The position numbers and the translations under genes are program-made. The notes under the pieces were generated by a model, which was given only the letters and a program-made list of their open reading frames with translations, did no database searches and had not been told where the DNA came from. From an uncultured Acidobacteriota bacterium (GTDB lineage: Bacteria > Acidobacteriota > Blastocatellia > Pyrinomonadales > Pyrinomonadaceae), in contig CALMYB010000026.1 in NCBI GenBank assembly GCA_937873515.1, forward strand, positions 106,760-170,759: DNA of 64,000 nt. Reading direction: 5' to 3'. Positions 43,018-51,724 of this stretch are shown in pieces (the first letter of the stretch is position 1; each line of letters starts with the position of its first letter).

Positions 43018-43047
43018 GGCCGGTCGTATTGACCGGCCTTTTCGCTT
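43018..43047. terminator. bidirectional Rho-independent terminator
   Basis: GGCCGGTC / GACCGGCC is an 8-bp stem with a GTATT loop, followed by TTTTCGCTTT on the plus strand and by ATTTTAT on the minus strand. It lies between convergent genes ending at 42990 and 43068. Confidence 0.8.
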
Positions 43048-43067
43048 TACAGTTCAATTTACGCCCG

Positions 43068-43361
43068 CTACCTGCTCTTCAGGCCGTTTACGAGCTTGTC
43101 AAAAGAACCCGGCAAGGAATTCTGGTGCAAAAGAGCTTCTGCCAATTCGAGGAGCGGTGCCGGGATCGTATCCGGCTCTGTCACTTCTTCTTCGAGGTCC
43201 ATCGGATATCGCGAGTAGAACGCAAGTTCTGCACTGCAAAACTCGCAGCCAACGAGGTGTTCTCGAATTTCGGCACCGCACTCGACCTCAAGGTCTCCCA
43301 ATTGAAAAGCCAAGAGGTCTGCGGAAGTGGGACATTTTTCGTTCTTGGCAAAGTTGGCCAT
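43068..43361 (-). CDS. zinc-finger anti-sigma-like (zf-HC2) small protein
   Basis: A 97-residue protein from ATG 43361; an open frame extends to 43577 but without meaningful sequence. Its centre reads CGAEIREHLVGCEFCSAEL, giving the H35-x3-C39-x2-C42 zinc site of ZAS-type anti-sigma factors, with Cys28 as a possible extra ligand. A Glu/Pro-rich tail follows, and there is no transmembrane helix, so it would be a soluble ZAS protein. The divergent neighbour at 43873 resembles a sigma factor, suggesting a sigma/anti-sigma pair, although such pairs usually share a transcript. It is convergent with the EAL gene. Confidence 0.6.
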   Translation of the reverse strand: MANFAKNEKCPTSADLLAFQLGDLEVECGAEIREHLVGCEFCSAELAFYSRYPMDLEEEVTEPDTIPAPLLELAEALLHQNSLPGSFDKLVNGLKSR

Positions 43362-43603
43362 CGCGATCTGAAACAAAATAGGTTTTCTAAAATTGATAAG
43401 GCGTTTTCCGGCTCCGCAGCCGGCCAAATGGCGAGCCGCCGAAAAACTGCCTATGTTAAAAATAAATCTGCAATGAAGGCAACTTCCCAAAAAGTGACCG
43501 TCGAAATGCAATAAAAATCGATGAGCGACGGGGAAAGCCTGGGCCACAGAGAAGAGTGCGCCAAACGTCGACGACAAAGAACGTTCAAGCAGAGAAAAAC
43601 TTG

Positions 43604-43632
43604 TTGCTCATTCTCGCCCGAACTGGTATCAT
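43604..43632 (+). promoter_or_regulatory. promoter candidate for the sigma-like gene
   Basis: TTGCTC (43604-43609) and TATCAT (43627-43632) are separated by 17 nt. Transcription would start near 43639, leaving a long leader before the ATG at 43873. Confidence 0.4.
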
Positions 43633-43641
43633 CTTAAATGT

Positions 43642-43677
43642 AGGTAGTGAGATAGGTAATCATCTCACCCACTGCCT
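43642..43677 (+). other. stem-loop in the leader of the sigma-like gene
   Basis: A 7-bp perfect stem GTGAGAT / ATCTCAC with an 8-nt loop is extended by AGGTA / TGCCT across a CCAC bulge, and is followed by TTTAGG. It starts a few nucleotides after the predicted transcription start. Confidence 0.5.
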
Positions 43678-43872
43678 TTAGGATCGACCCCAGAAGCTCG
43701 GCAGTTGATCCCGCCAAATCTTTCTACCAAAGCTATAAAACTAGGCCAAAGCGTCCGCGTTTTCTGGAAGTTGTCGTGCCGGTCCCGGCATGCCTGGAGG
43801 AGGCTTTCTCCCTTTTCCCGGGACGACGCAAGAGGCCATTCAATTTAGGACGAAGAGAACATTGTAAGGGTT

Positions 43873-45021
43873 ATGAGCGATCTCAAGACGAAGGAAAGAC
43901 TCCCGCGATCGATCCAGAACAAGCAGATCAAGGTCGGAAAGTGGACCGATAGCTTGAAGAATTCTGATGTGAATCAGATCTGGACCGAACTCCATCGCAT
44001 AGTCTCGTCACATCCGCTGGTCAGAGCGTCAAAGCGTGCCGGCTTTCTGGTTGAAGAAGGCAAATACAACGCATATACCGATCTCACCCAGGAGCTTTTT
44101 GTAGCTCTTCTGAGCAAGGAACGTTTTCAGCACTATCTTGACACCGGAATGACGGATGCCGAGATCGAGGCCGAGATCAGTCAGATCGAGCTGACGAATA
44201 TGCTCACGGCCGAGCTTCGGAAGCGTTACCCCGAATCCTACCGTCTCGCCCGCCGCATTTCGACGCTCATTCAATCCAGCCAAACTTTCAAGCGTTTCGA
44301 CAATGTCGGCAATCCCGAAGCACATCGCCGTCTCGCAGATCGCCTGTACGGCCTAGCAGACTGGAAAGTTGAAAAGACGCGCCGCGATGTCCAGGAAATG
44401 GACGAGCGCGTAAAAGCAGTTTCGTTCAAGGCTCGTGACACGCGAATGGTCGGCTGCACGGGTGATGCACAGATCGTCATCAGCAACGTCGAACTCGAAA
44501 AGCTGATCGTAAGAGTTTTCAAGGCGGTAGATTCGCCTGTCGATGTCCGTAGCCTTCGGTCGTTCGTGATGTCGAGGCTCCCGATCATGGACATCCATCT
44601 TGTACCGGTCGGCGGCCCTGCGGACGACGACGACGACCGCATGCAGTTCGAGTTTACCGACCATCGCGGCACTCCCGAGGACGATCTGCTTAGGAGCGAA
44701 GGCGAACGCGAGGCCGTCGGCTTTGTCGATGATTTCCTTAATACGCTCAGCAAGGCGGTTCGCGGCAAGGAGAAGCAGTACGACCGGATGATCAACATCC
44801 TCTGGCATTGCTATCTGATCGGCGACAGCGGCACACAACTCGAGGTTGCCGAGATGCTGGGAGTCTCCGATTCGCTTATTTCCGACTATCGAAAACGCAT
44901 CGAGTCCAATCTACAGCAGCTGAGTTTCGGCAGCGTGAATGAGGCCCGTCAGTTCGAAAAGGCCCTCAAGAAACGCGTTCGTGCGATGGTCACGGTCGAA
45001 CGCGAGGGAGTTCCGGCCTAG
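43873..45021 (+). CDS. divergent sigma-factor-like regulator
   Basis: A 382-residue soluble protein. The N-terminal third includes KYNAYTDLTQELFVALLS and RKRYPESYRLARRISTLI, which look like a divergent sigma region 2 helical bundle. The middle has an acidic PADDDDDRMQFEFTDHRG-type loop. The C-terminal part carries a helix-turn-helix (about 320-345, LEVAEMLGVSDSLISDYRKR) like sigma region 4. It is much longer than ECF sigma factors. The adjacent zinc-finger protein (43068-43361) and the following polysaccharide genes make it a candidate regulator of the locus. The sigma-like assignment is an inference from architecture; another HTH regulator is possible. Confidence 0.6.
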   Translation: MSDLKTKERLPRSIQNKQIKVGKWTDSLKNSDVNQIWTELHRIVSSHPLVRASKRAGFLVEEGKYNAYTDLTQELFVALLSKERFQHYLDTGMTDAEIEAEISQIELTNMLTAELRKRYPESYRLARRISTLIQSSQTFKRFDNVGNPEAHRRLADRLYGLADWKVEKTRRDVQEMDERVKAVSFKARDTRMVGCTGDAQIVISNVELEKLIVRVFKAVDSPVDVRSLRSFVMSRLPIMDIHLVPVGGPADDDDDRMQFEFTDHRGTPEDDLLRSEGEREAVGFVDDFLNTLSKAVRGKEKQYDRMINILWHCYLIGDSGTQLEVAEMLGVSDSLISDYRKRIESNLQQLSFGSVNEARQFEKALKKRVRAMVTVEREGVPA

Positions 45022-45046
45022 ATCAAAAGCTAAAAGACGTGGAAAC

Positions 45047-45092
45047 GACCCGGCAATCCGCATTTATTAAGGATTGTTTCGGGTCATTCTAT
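45047..45092 (+). terminator. hairpin terminator after the sigma-like gene
   Basis: GACCCG plus CAATCC on the left pair with GGATTG plus CGGGTC on the right across a small internal loop, with an 11-nt apical loop, then ATTCTATT. It lies 26 nt after the stop and just before the GTG start of the polymerase gene, so it may instead attenuate that gene. Confidence 0.55.
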
Positions 45093-45099
45093 TGTCACT

Positions 45100-46638
45100 G
45101 TGCGGTCATTCTCAAAAAACGAATATTCGTCCCTTTCCGGCAATGCCAGTTCGGCGCGCCGAGTTCGCGACGTTGAACCGCTATCGGCCCCCGAACCTTT
45201 AAGGAACGGCGGCACCGTGCCACAGGACGCCTTTTCGCTCAAGCCGAACGGCAGCCAAGGCAATGCCGAACCGATCACGGCATCAACGGGAACAAAGACC
45301 GCGTCGGGACCAGATAGAGTAAAAGGGCAAAAGCCGTCGCGCTCGGAACTCGACCGGGCGGCACTAGCACGCGACAACTGGCTCGTCCGCAATGGCCACG
45401 GCCTTACATTCATCGGCCTTTACCTTTTCTCGGTCCTTGTGCTCTTTCGGCCGTATGAGCTGCTGCCAAGCCTTGGCTTTCTATCGGCGACAGCCTTCTA
45501 TTTCGCTCTGGCCACACTGCTTATCTATCTGCCGTCGCAACTGGCTACAGAAGGGAATGCAACGATCATCACGGCGGAGATAAAGGCGATCCTGGCTTTG
45601 ACGGCCCTTGCTTTTTTTAGCATTCCGCTCGCCAAGGACCCAAAGGTCGCGTGGGACACGTTCAACGACCCCTTCATCAAAGCTGTCCTGATTTTCATCG
45701 TCCTCGTAAACGTCGTCCGAACCAGGCGCCGCCTTATGGCTCTTCTCTGGCTCAGCATCGGCATCGGCATTTATCTGGGCTACAACGCGATAAGGCTCTA
45801 TGCCGAGGGCAAATTTGCGGTCGAAGACTATCGTGTCGCCGTCGATGTCGGAGGCCTTTTCGGCAATCCGAACGATATGGCTCTCCATTTCGTGATGATG
45901 ACGCCCATCGTTCTCTGCCTTGCCCTTGGAACAAGATCCAAGCCGATGAAGGCGCTGTATTTTGCGATCACGATCCTCTTTATTTCGGGGAATATGGTCA
46001 CATTCTCGCGCGGAGGGTTTTTAGGTTTTTTTGCAAGCGCACTCGTCTTGGTCTGGAAGCTTGGCCGAAAACACCGAGCCAAGGTGTCGCTCACATCTCT
46101 GGTCGTTGGAGGTATTTTGATGATCGCCGCTCCGGGAAATTACGGGCTCCGAATGCTCTCGATCTTCATTCCGGGCCTTGACCCCGTCGGGTCGAGCAAT
46201 CAGCGGCGTGAGCTCCTCGATCGATCACTGCTCGTAACGGCCCGAAATCCTTGGGGCATCGGAATTGGAAACTTCCCGATCGTCGGCATTCACGATCATC
46301 AAACGCACAACGCATACACGCAGGTCTCCAGCGAGATCGGCATTCTCGGATTGGCAGCGTATTTGGTCTTTATTATCAGTCCGCTGCGAAAGCTCTCCGC
46401 TATCGAACGCACGCTGTTCGCACAGGATCGGCTCGACTGGTTCTACTATCTCTCGATCGGGCTGCAGGCAAGCATCGTCGGTTATATGGTATCGAGCTTC
46501 TTTGCGTCGGTCGCGTATAACTGGTTCATCTATTACGGCATCGCTTATGCGGTCGCATTCCGCCGCATCTATTCGACCGATCCGGCTCGAAAAGAGGTGC
46601 CGCAACCAACGGGCGATCAGGTTCTTGTACCGGCATAG
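45100..46638 (+). CDS. O-antigen ligase / Wzy-type polymerase
   Basis: A 512-residue polytopic inner-membrane protein of the Wzy_C/O-antigen ligase family and the first structural gene of the polysaccharide locus. The GTG-initiated N-terminus (about 1-95) is polar and probably disordered, then about 11 transmembrane helices begin with LTFIGLYLFSVLVLF. The large periplasmic loop near the C-terminal half has GIGIGNFPIVGIHDHQTHNA and YTQVSSEIGILGLAAY, the conserved His and Glu-Gly motif of the family. It would polymerise or ligate repeat units on undecaprenyl carriers at the periplasmic face. The next gene starts 5 nt after its stop. Confidence 0.88.
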   Translation: MRSFSKNEYSSLSGNASSARRVRDVEPLSAPEPLRNGGTVPQDAFSLKPNGSQGNAEPITASTGTKTASGPDRVKGQKPSRSELDRAALARDNWLVRNGHGLTFIGLYLFSVLVLFRPYELLPSLGFLSATAFYFALATLLIYLPSQLATEGNATIITAEIKAILALTALAFFSIPLAKDPKVAWDTFNDPFIKAVLIFIVLVNVVRTRRRLMALLWLSIGIGIYLGYNAIRLYAEGKFAVEDYRVAVDVGGLFGNPNDMALHFVMMTPIVLCLALGTRSKPMKALYFAITILFISGNMVTFSRGGFLGFFASALVLVWKLGRKHRAKVSLTSLVVGGILMIAAPGNYGLRMLSIFIPGLDPVGSSNQRRELLDRSLLVTARNPWGIGIGNFPIVGIHDHQTHNAYTQVSSEIGILGLAAYLVFIISPLRKLSAIERTLFAQDRLDWFYYLSIGLQASIVGYMVSSFFASVAYNWFIYYGIAYAVAFRRIYSTDPARKEVPQPTGDQVLVPA

Positions 46639-46643
46639 AAGAA

Positions 46644-47804
46644 ATGGCATTTGACGTGATTCAGATCGTATTTTGGGGCTCGCTCGCCGTGCTCTTCTAC
46701 GTCTATGCGGGCTATCCGATCTTGGTGTTCGCTCTTGCATACCTTCTCCCGAAGAAAGTATCGAAGGCCGAGATCATTCCCTCTGTAACGGTTCTTATAA
46801 CGGCATTCAACGAAGAGGCTTCGATCGAGGCCAAACTCAAGAACACGCTAGATCTCGATTATCCGGCCGAGAAGCTCGAAATACTCGTCGCTAGCGACGG
46901 CTCCACGGATGGAACCGACGAGATCGTACGAAGTTATGCGTCGAGCGGAGTAAAACTTTTTCGACAGGAGGGCCGAGCCGGGAAGACGGTCACGCAAAAC
47001 AACGCCGTCGCAGCTGCACTCGGCGAGATCATTCTCTTCTCGGATGCGACGACCCATTACTCGCCCGATGTCCTACGCAAACTGCTTCCCGCCTTTGCCG
47101 ACGAAAAGGTAGGCTGCGTTGCCGGACGTCTGATCTATACGGACCCGACCGAAACGAATGTGGGCTCAGGGGCACGCAGTTATTGGAATTACGAGACACT
47201 CCTAAAGAACGCCGAATCTGACGCTTGCTCGCTGATCGGCGCCTCCGGATGTTTGTATGCTGTCCGCAAAGCGGCATATGAACCGATGTATGCGGCCGCT
47301 TGTTCCGATTTTCTGATCTGCACACTTTTATACAGAAAGGGCCTTCGATCGGTCTTCGAACCGACGGCAACATGCTTTGAGACAACGAACGAACAAGCAG
47401 GCGATGAGATGCGTATGCGCGTTCGGGTGATCTCGCAGACCTTCACCGACCTTTGGCAAAATCGCGATATGCTGAGTCCGTTTCGCAGCGGCTTCTATGC
47501 TGTCGAGCTTATCTCGCACAAACTTCTGCGATATTGCGTCCCTGTTCTGCTTTTGGCAGCGTTCTTGAGCAATGCGGCCTTGGCCCTTTCATCCGCATTC
47601 TTTGCAGCTCTATTTGCCATGCAGACGGCGTTCTACCTGGCGGCGTTCTTCGGATGGCTTTTGGAGGCATATGGCAGGCGAACTACGCTCTTCGTGCTTC
47701 CTCTCTACTTTGTGCTTACGAACGTGGCGTCGGTCATCGCGTTTTTCCAGTTCCTTCGAGGCGAACAGTATGCCTCGTGGGAGCCGATCCGGGAGGCAAG
47801 GTGA
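46644..47804 (+). CDS. family 2 glycosyltransferase, membrane-anchored
   Basis: A 386-residue GT2 enzyme. An N-terminal helix (about 8-30) precedes the GT-A domain: SVTVLITAFNEEASIEAKL, VASDGSTDGTDEIV, the DxD-like ILFSDATTHY, and an acceptor region with GARSYWNYETLLKN and SLIGASGCLYAVRK. The C-terminus has about three transmembrane helices (about 290-365), as in processive or lipid-linked GT2 enzymes. It adds sugars at the cytoplasmic face. Its stop overlaps the next gene in GTGA (47801-47804). Confidence 0.9.
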   Translation: MAFDVIQIVFWGSLAVLFYVYAGYPILVFALAYLLPKKVSKAEIIPSVTVLITAFNEEASIEAKLKNTLDLDYPAEKLEILVASDGSTDGTDEIVRSYASSGVKLFRQEGRAGKTVTQNNAVAAALGEIILFSDATTHYSPDVLRKLLPAFADEKVGCVAGRLIYTDPTETNVGSGARSYWNYETLLKNAESDACSLIGASGCLYAVRKAAYEPMYAAACSDFLICTLLYRKGLRSVFEPTATCFETTNEQAGDEMRMRVRVISQTFTDLWQNRDMLSPFRSGFYAVELISHKLLRYCVPVLLLAAFLSNAALALSSAFFAALFAMQTAFYLAAFFGWLLEAYGRRTTLFVLPLYFVLTNVASVIAFFQFLRGEQYASWEPIREAR

Positions 47805-48874
47805 GGTCACGTTCGCCCGAAAGTTTTACGATCAAACGCGGTAAGAATGTCCTTTCATCGCCGCGCGTTAGTGTGGTGATGCCCGCCTACAATGCTGCAA
47901 GGTTCATTCCGGTCGCTCTTCGATCTGCAGAGGCGCAAACCTTTGCAGGGCGTGAGCTGATCGTCGTAAACGACGGATCGCCGGATACAGAGCAGCTTGA
48001 GGCTGCCCTTGCGCCATTCTTCGATGACATCGTTTACGTCGAGCAGGCAAACCTTGGCGCCGGCCCGGCACGGAATCGTGCGATCAGCCTTGCCCGCGGT
48101 GAACTTATTGCCTTCCTCGATGCTGACGACGAGTGGCTGCCGGAATTCCTTGCCCACCAGGTCTCGATGATCGACGGCGGCTGGGATATGGTTTACGCAG
48201 ATGCGGAACTGTTTGGCGACGCAGCACCAAGCGATCACACCTTTATGGAGTCGGCCCCGTCTTCGGACGAGGTGACAGCCTCATCGCTTCTCGATTTTCG
48301 CTGCAACGTGATCACCTCCGGCACGGTCGCCAAGAAAGCTGCCATCATTGCCGCCGGTGCCTTCGAGAAAGAAGACACTCGGGCACAGGATTTTCACCTT
48401 TGGATCAGAATGGCCAAGGCAGGCTCGCGAATCGGCTATTCAGACAAGGTCCTGCTCAGATACCGCGTCCATACTGAGAATCTTTCGGGCGACTCGATCT
48501 CCCGAGTGGAACGCGAGATCGCTGTTTTCCAACGAGTTAAAGAGACGGTTGAACTTTCCGCCAAGGAGCTTTCGATCCTCGAAGAACAGCTTTCCGGCCT
48601 GATGGTCGATCTTGAGATCGAAAAAGGGAAATCTCACTTGATAAATCGTGATTTCCCTTCGGCCCGAGATTCGTTCACGCTCGCAAGTTCAAAACGGCCT
48701 TCCGCGAAACTGAAGGCGGTTTGTCTCGCGGCTCGATTTGCTCCGTCTCTCCTGCTCCGCATCTACCGCAGTAAACATTCCGACCACCTCGGCCTGATCC
48801 GCAATGAGGCCGCAGCCTCAAGCTGGACGGCATTTTCTGTAATTTCAGCCCTATTACGACTATTTTCAGAGTGA
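47801..48874 (+). CDS. family 2 glycosyltransferase, soluble
   Basis: A 357-residue GT2 starting at GTG 47801, preceded by GGGAGG and overlapping the upstream stop (GTGA). A longer open frame to 47453 overlaps the previous gene and is not real. The GT-A core is VSVVMPAYNAARFIPVALRS, ELIVVNDGSPD, NRAISLARGELIAFLDADDEW (DxD), and an acceptor segment AQDFHLWIRMAKAGSRIGYSD. The C-terminal 120 residues are helical. It is likely a side-chain or backbone transferase of the polysaccharide unit. Confidence 0.9.
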   Translation: MRSRSPESFTIKRGKNVLSSPRVSVVMPAYNAARFIPVALRSAEAQTFAGRELIVVNDGSPDTEQLEAALAPFFDDIVYVEQANLGAGPARNRAISLARGELIAFLDADDEWLPEFLAHQVSMIDGGWDMVYADAELFGDAAPSDHTFMESAPSSDEVTASSLLDFRCNVITSGTVAKKAAIIAAGAFEKEDTRAQDFHLWIRMAKAGSRIGYSDKVLLRYRVHTENLSGDSISRVEREIAVFQRVKETVELSAKELSILEEQLSGLMVDLEIEKGKSHLINRDFPSARDSFTLASSKRPSAKLKAVCLAARFAPSLLLRIYRSKHSDHLGLIRNEAAASSWTAFSVISALLRLFSE

Positions 48875-48923
48875 TCTTGCGGACAATTCTCCGTGCAAAG
48901 ATCCAGGATCGCGTCACTTCAAG

Positions 48924-50564
48924 ATGTTGGCAAGCCCCAAAACATCAGCTACAAGTGCGGCCGCCGGTGCATCGGCCAAAGATTCGCTGCGCAAGCAGAG
49001 CTTTTGGCTTCTGACGGCAAAGCTTGTCGGTTTTGCATTCAGCTTTTGCGTGCCGCTTGTTGTTGTCCGATATCTATCGCAGGACGAGGTCGGCCATTAC
49101 CGTGCGGCATTTCTTGTGATCGCGAACGCGATCGTCGTGCTGCCCTTGGGCGTTTCGATGAGCGCGTATTACTTCCTTGCACGCGAGACCGAAGAACGCC
49201 GCTCAGCCTGCATACTGAATATTCTTGCATTCAATTTCGTCGTTGGCGGCCTCGCCGCGTCATTCTTTTTCCTCTTTCCGCAGGCGGTCGGAAATACCTT
49301 CCAGAGCGACGAGATCACGCGTCTTGCACCGCTGATCGGCGTCGTGATCTGGATCTGGATCTTCTCGTCCTTTCTTGAGACGGTCGCGATCGCGAATCAG
49401 GAAGCACGCGTTGCGACCGTTTTCATTATTTCCGCACAGTTCACGAAAGCGCTGTTCATGTGTTCCGCAGCCGTCGCCTTCGCGACGGTCGAGGCGTTCC
49501 TTTACGCGGCGATAGTTCAGGGAGCGATCCAGACGGCATTGCTTGCTTGGTATCTTGTGTCGAGATTTCCGGGCTTTTGGAGGTATTTTGATCTCAGCTT
49601 TCTTCGCGAGCAGCTCGTCTATGCGATCCCATTCGGCCTCGCGGGAACACTTTGGCTTGCCCAGACAGAGATCCATAGTTGGTTCGCCGGCCACAGATTT
49701 TCACCCGCGGACTTCGCGGTTTACGCTTACGGCTGCTTCGAGATACCGCTGATCGCAATGCTCGCAGAATCTGTTACGGCCGTTCTCATCCCGAGAATGA
49801 ACGCGCTGCACGGCGACAACGACCGCGACGAAATGGTGCGGCTAAAAGCACGTGCGATGCAGAAACTCTCGCTCGTCTACTTCCCTGTGTATGTGTTCCT
49901 GCTGATCACGGCAAACACGTTCATTACGACGCTTTTCACTCAAGAATATGCGGCAAGCGCAAGCGTATTCGTGGTCAACATCACGCTCTTGCCATTCAGT
50001 ATTCTGATCACCGACCCGATCGTCCGCTCATACAAAGAGCTCGGCAGAGTGTTTCTGTTCACCAGATCGTTCATAGTTGTCGCGCTGGTCTCGTGCCTCT
50101 ACTTTATGCTCGACGACATCTCGATGACCGGGATGATCGGGCTTGCTGTCGGAGCTGTCATCATTGACAAGCTGATCGCCGAAGCGTTGGTCATCCGCAA
50201 ACTGCACCTCGGCGTCAAGGATATGCATCTTCTTGCAAACGTCGGAAAGACCGCCTTCGCAAGCCTTCTTGCGGGAATCGCAACGTATCTCGCCTACGCG
50301 AGTTTTCACGCGGGCCTTTTCGCCGCCTCTGAAGGATTTCTTTCAAATACCGTCGGGATCGGAAAGGCGGGCATCGTGAACTTTGCGAGCGGTATCTTTG
50401 TACTTTCGGCGTCCGCTCTCGTGTTTACCCCGATCTATCTTTTGAGTGCGAATTTTCTCGGATTGATCGAAGACGATGAGAAAAACGCGTTCAGGCAGAT
50501 CGCGGCACGATTCTTTCCCGCGGGCGAACGCGTAACGGACGAAGTGAGTACGACGGCTTTGTAA
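48924..50564 (+). CDS. Wzx-type polysaccharide flippase
   Basis: A 546-residue MATE/MOP-superfamily transporter with about 12-14 helices. The start region reads SLRKQSFWLLTAKLVGFAFSF and VPLVVVRYLSQDEVGHYRAA, which resembles the first helix pair of RfbX/Wzx proteins. Further helices include FSILITDPIVRSYKELGRVF. It flips undecaprenyl-linked repeat units to the periplasm for the Wzy-like enzyme encoded at 45100. It is 49 nt after the preceding GT2 and 2 nt before the deacetylase-like gene. The substrate structure is unknown. Confidence 0.88.
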   Translation: MLASPKTSATSAAAGASAKDSLRKQSFWLLTAKLVGFAFSFCVPLVVVRYLSQDEVGHYRAAFLVIANAIVVLPLGVSMSAYYFLARETEERRSACILNILAFNFVVGGLAASFFFLFPQAVGNTFQSDEITRLAPLIGVVIWIWIFSSFLETVAIANQEARVATVFIISAQFTKALFMCSAAVAFATVEAFLYAAIVQGAIQTALLAWYLVSRFPGFWRYFDLSFLREQLVYAIPFGLAGTLWLAQTEIHSWFAGHRFSPADFAVYAYGCFEIPLIAMLAESVTAVLIPRMNALHGDNDRDEMVRLKARAMQKLSLVYFPVYVFLLITANTFITTLFTQEYAASASVFVVNITLLPFSILITDPIVRSYKELGRVFLFTRSFIVVALVSCLYFMLDDISMTGMIGLAVGAVIIDKLIAEALVIRKLHLGVKDMHLLANVGKTAFASLLAGIATYLAYASFHAGLFAASEGFLSNTVGIGKAGIVNFASGIFVLSASALVFTPIYLLSANFLGLIEDDEKNAFRQIAARFFPAGERVTDEVSTTAL

Positions 50565-50566
50565 AT

Positions 50567-51724
50567 ATGAGCGAACCCGGAAAATTCGAAAAGCTGAAAC
50601 ACAACTTGCCGTGGCTGGTTCGCTACCCGCTCGATGCCGCACGTTCATTCCTTGAATCGACGGCGTTCGAGAAGAAGCACCTGATCATTACGGTCGCGAA
50701 TCACTTTGAACCGGGCTGGTCGTCGAACGGAATTCTCGACCATAAGGAGCAGCTCAAACGGCTGCACGAATACGTTGAGATCGCACGCGTCACCGCCGAT
50801 CTCGTCCGTGACAGCGACGGTACGAAATTCCGGCATACCAACTTCTATCCGGCGGAACAGTACGACCGGGACCTCCTCGATATTCTCGCGGGAATGCAGG
50901 CCGAGGAACTCGGCGAGGTCGAGGTTCATCTGCATCACGGCGTGGAGCGCCCGGACACATCCGAAGGCCTGCGTCGACAGCTCACCGAGTTTCGAGATGT
51001 ACTTGCCGAGCGCCACAAATGCCTCTCGCGTTCGGCAAATGACACCGCGCCTCGATACGCATTCGTGCACGGCAATCTCGCCCTAGCGAACTCGTGCGGC
51101 GGGAAGTTCTGCGGCGTTGATGACGAGATGCAGATCCTCAAGGAAACGGGATGCTATGCGGACTTCACGCTGCCGTCGGCTCCCGACCTATCACAAGTTT
51201 CCGTCATTAACCGGATATACGAATCCGGGGGCGATCTGTCAAAACCGCGGCCGCACGAAAAAGCAAGAAGGTGTGCTGTCGGCGGGCAGCACCCGGCCTC
51301 GCCGATGATAATTACCGGTCCGTTAAGGCTTTGCCTTCGCAACGGAATTCGCCCGTATATAGAAGACGGAGCATTAACAAGCGCACTCGGCGACAGCATC
51401 TCTCGTCTGGGTCATTGGATGCGCGCGAATGTGACCGTCGCCGGCCGAACAGATTGGATTTTCATAAAGCTCTACGCACACGGATTCTTCGATCACGATC
51501 AGTCCGTCTCGATCGGCGAGGGTGCGCGGCGCCTATTTTCGGAGATCGTTGAAACGGGCGAAAAGAGCGGTTCCTACTCAACGCATTTTGTTTCAGCCCG
51601 CGAAATGTTTAACATCGCTACTGCAGCCATAGATGGTAAAGACGGCGATCCGAACTCGTTTCGGAATTACACCCTATTGCCGATAATGCAGGAGGCGGCA
51701 CGGACAGCCTCTGCAAACGTATGA
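50567..51724 (+). CDS. polysaccharide deacetylase-like protein
   Basis: A 385-residue soluble protein. ITVANHFEPGW near residue 40, EVEVHLHHGVERPD near 120 and the glycan-cluster context suggest a NodB-type carbohydrate esterase fold of the kind often found beside heparinase II/III genes. The canonical TFDD first motif is not obvious, so catalytic identity is uncertain. There is no signal peptide, so it acts in the cytoplasm or is exported by another route. It is coupled to the lyase gene through ATGA (51721-51724), implying joint production and possibly deacetylation of the same polymer. Confidence 0.6.
   Translation: MSEPGKFEKLKHNLPWLVRYPLDAARSFLESTAFEKKHLIITVANHFEPGWSSNGILDHKEQLKRLHEYVEIARVTADLVRDSDGTKFRHTNFYPAEQYDRDLLDILAGMQAEELGEVEVHLHHGVERPDTSEGLRRQLTEFRDVLAERHKCLSRSANDTAPRYAFVHGNLALANSCGGKFCGVDDEMQILKETGCYADFTLPSAPDLSQVSVINRIYESGGDLSKPRPHEKARRCAVGGQHPASPMIITGPLRLCLRNGIRPYIEDGALTSALGDSISRLGHWMRANVTVAGRTDWIFIKLYAHGFFDHDQSVSIGEGARRLFSEIVETGEKSGSYSTHFVSAREMFNIATAAIDGKDGDPNSFRNYTLLPIMQEAARTASANV

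Larger units (their letters stand above)
43362..43872. other. regulatory region and long leader of the sigma-like gene
   Basis: A 511-bp region between divergent genes. It holds a promoter candidate (43604-43632) and a leader of about 230 nt with at least two hairpins: AGGTA-GTGAGAT...ATCTCAC-TGCCT (43642-43677) and a 7-bp GTCCCGG...CCGGGAC closing stem (43782-43824) around a GCCTGGAGGAGGC patch. No known riboswitch consensus was recognised. Confidence 0.55.

Noticed and set aside
43639..43872. A c-di-GMP (GEMM) or cobalamin riboswitch
   Set aside because: Isolated similarities (GGGACGACGCAAGAGG, CAGTTGATCCCGCC) do not match the consensus in order or spacing.
47453..47800. N-terminal extension of the second GT2 protein
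   Set aside because: It lies wholly within the preceding GT2 gene in another frame; GTG 47801 has a good RBS and the usual GTGA coupling.
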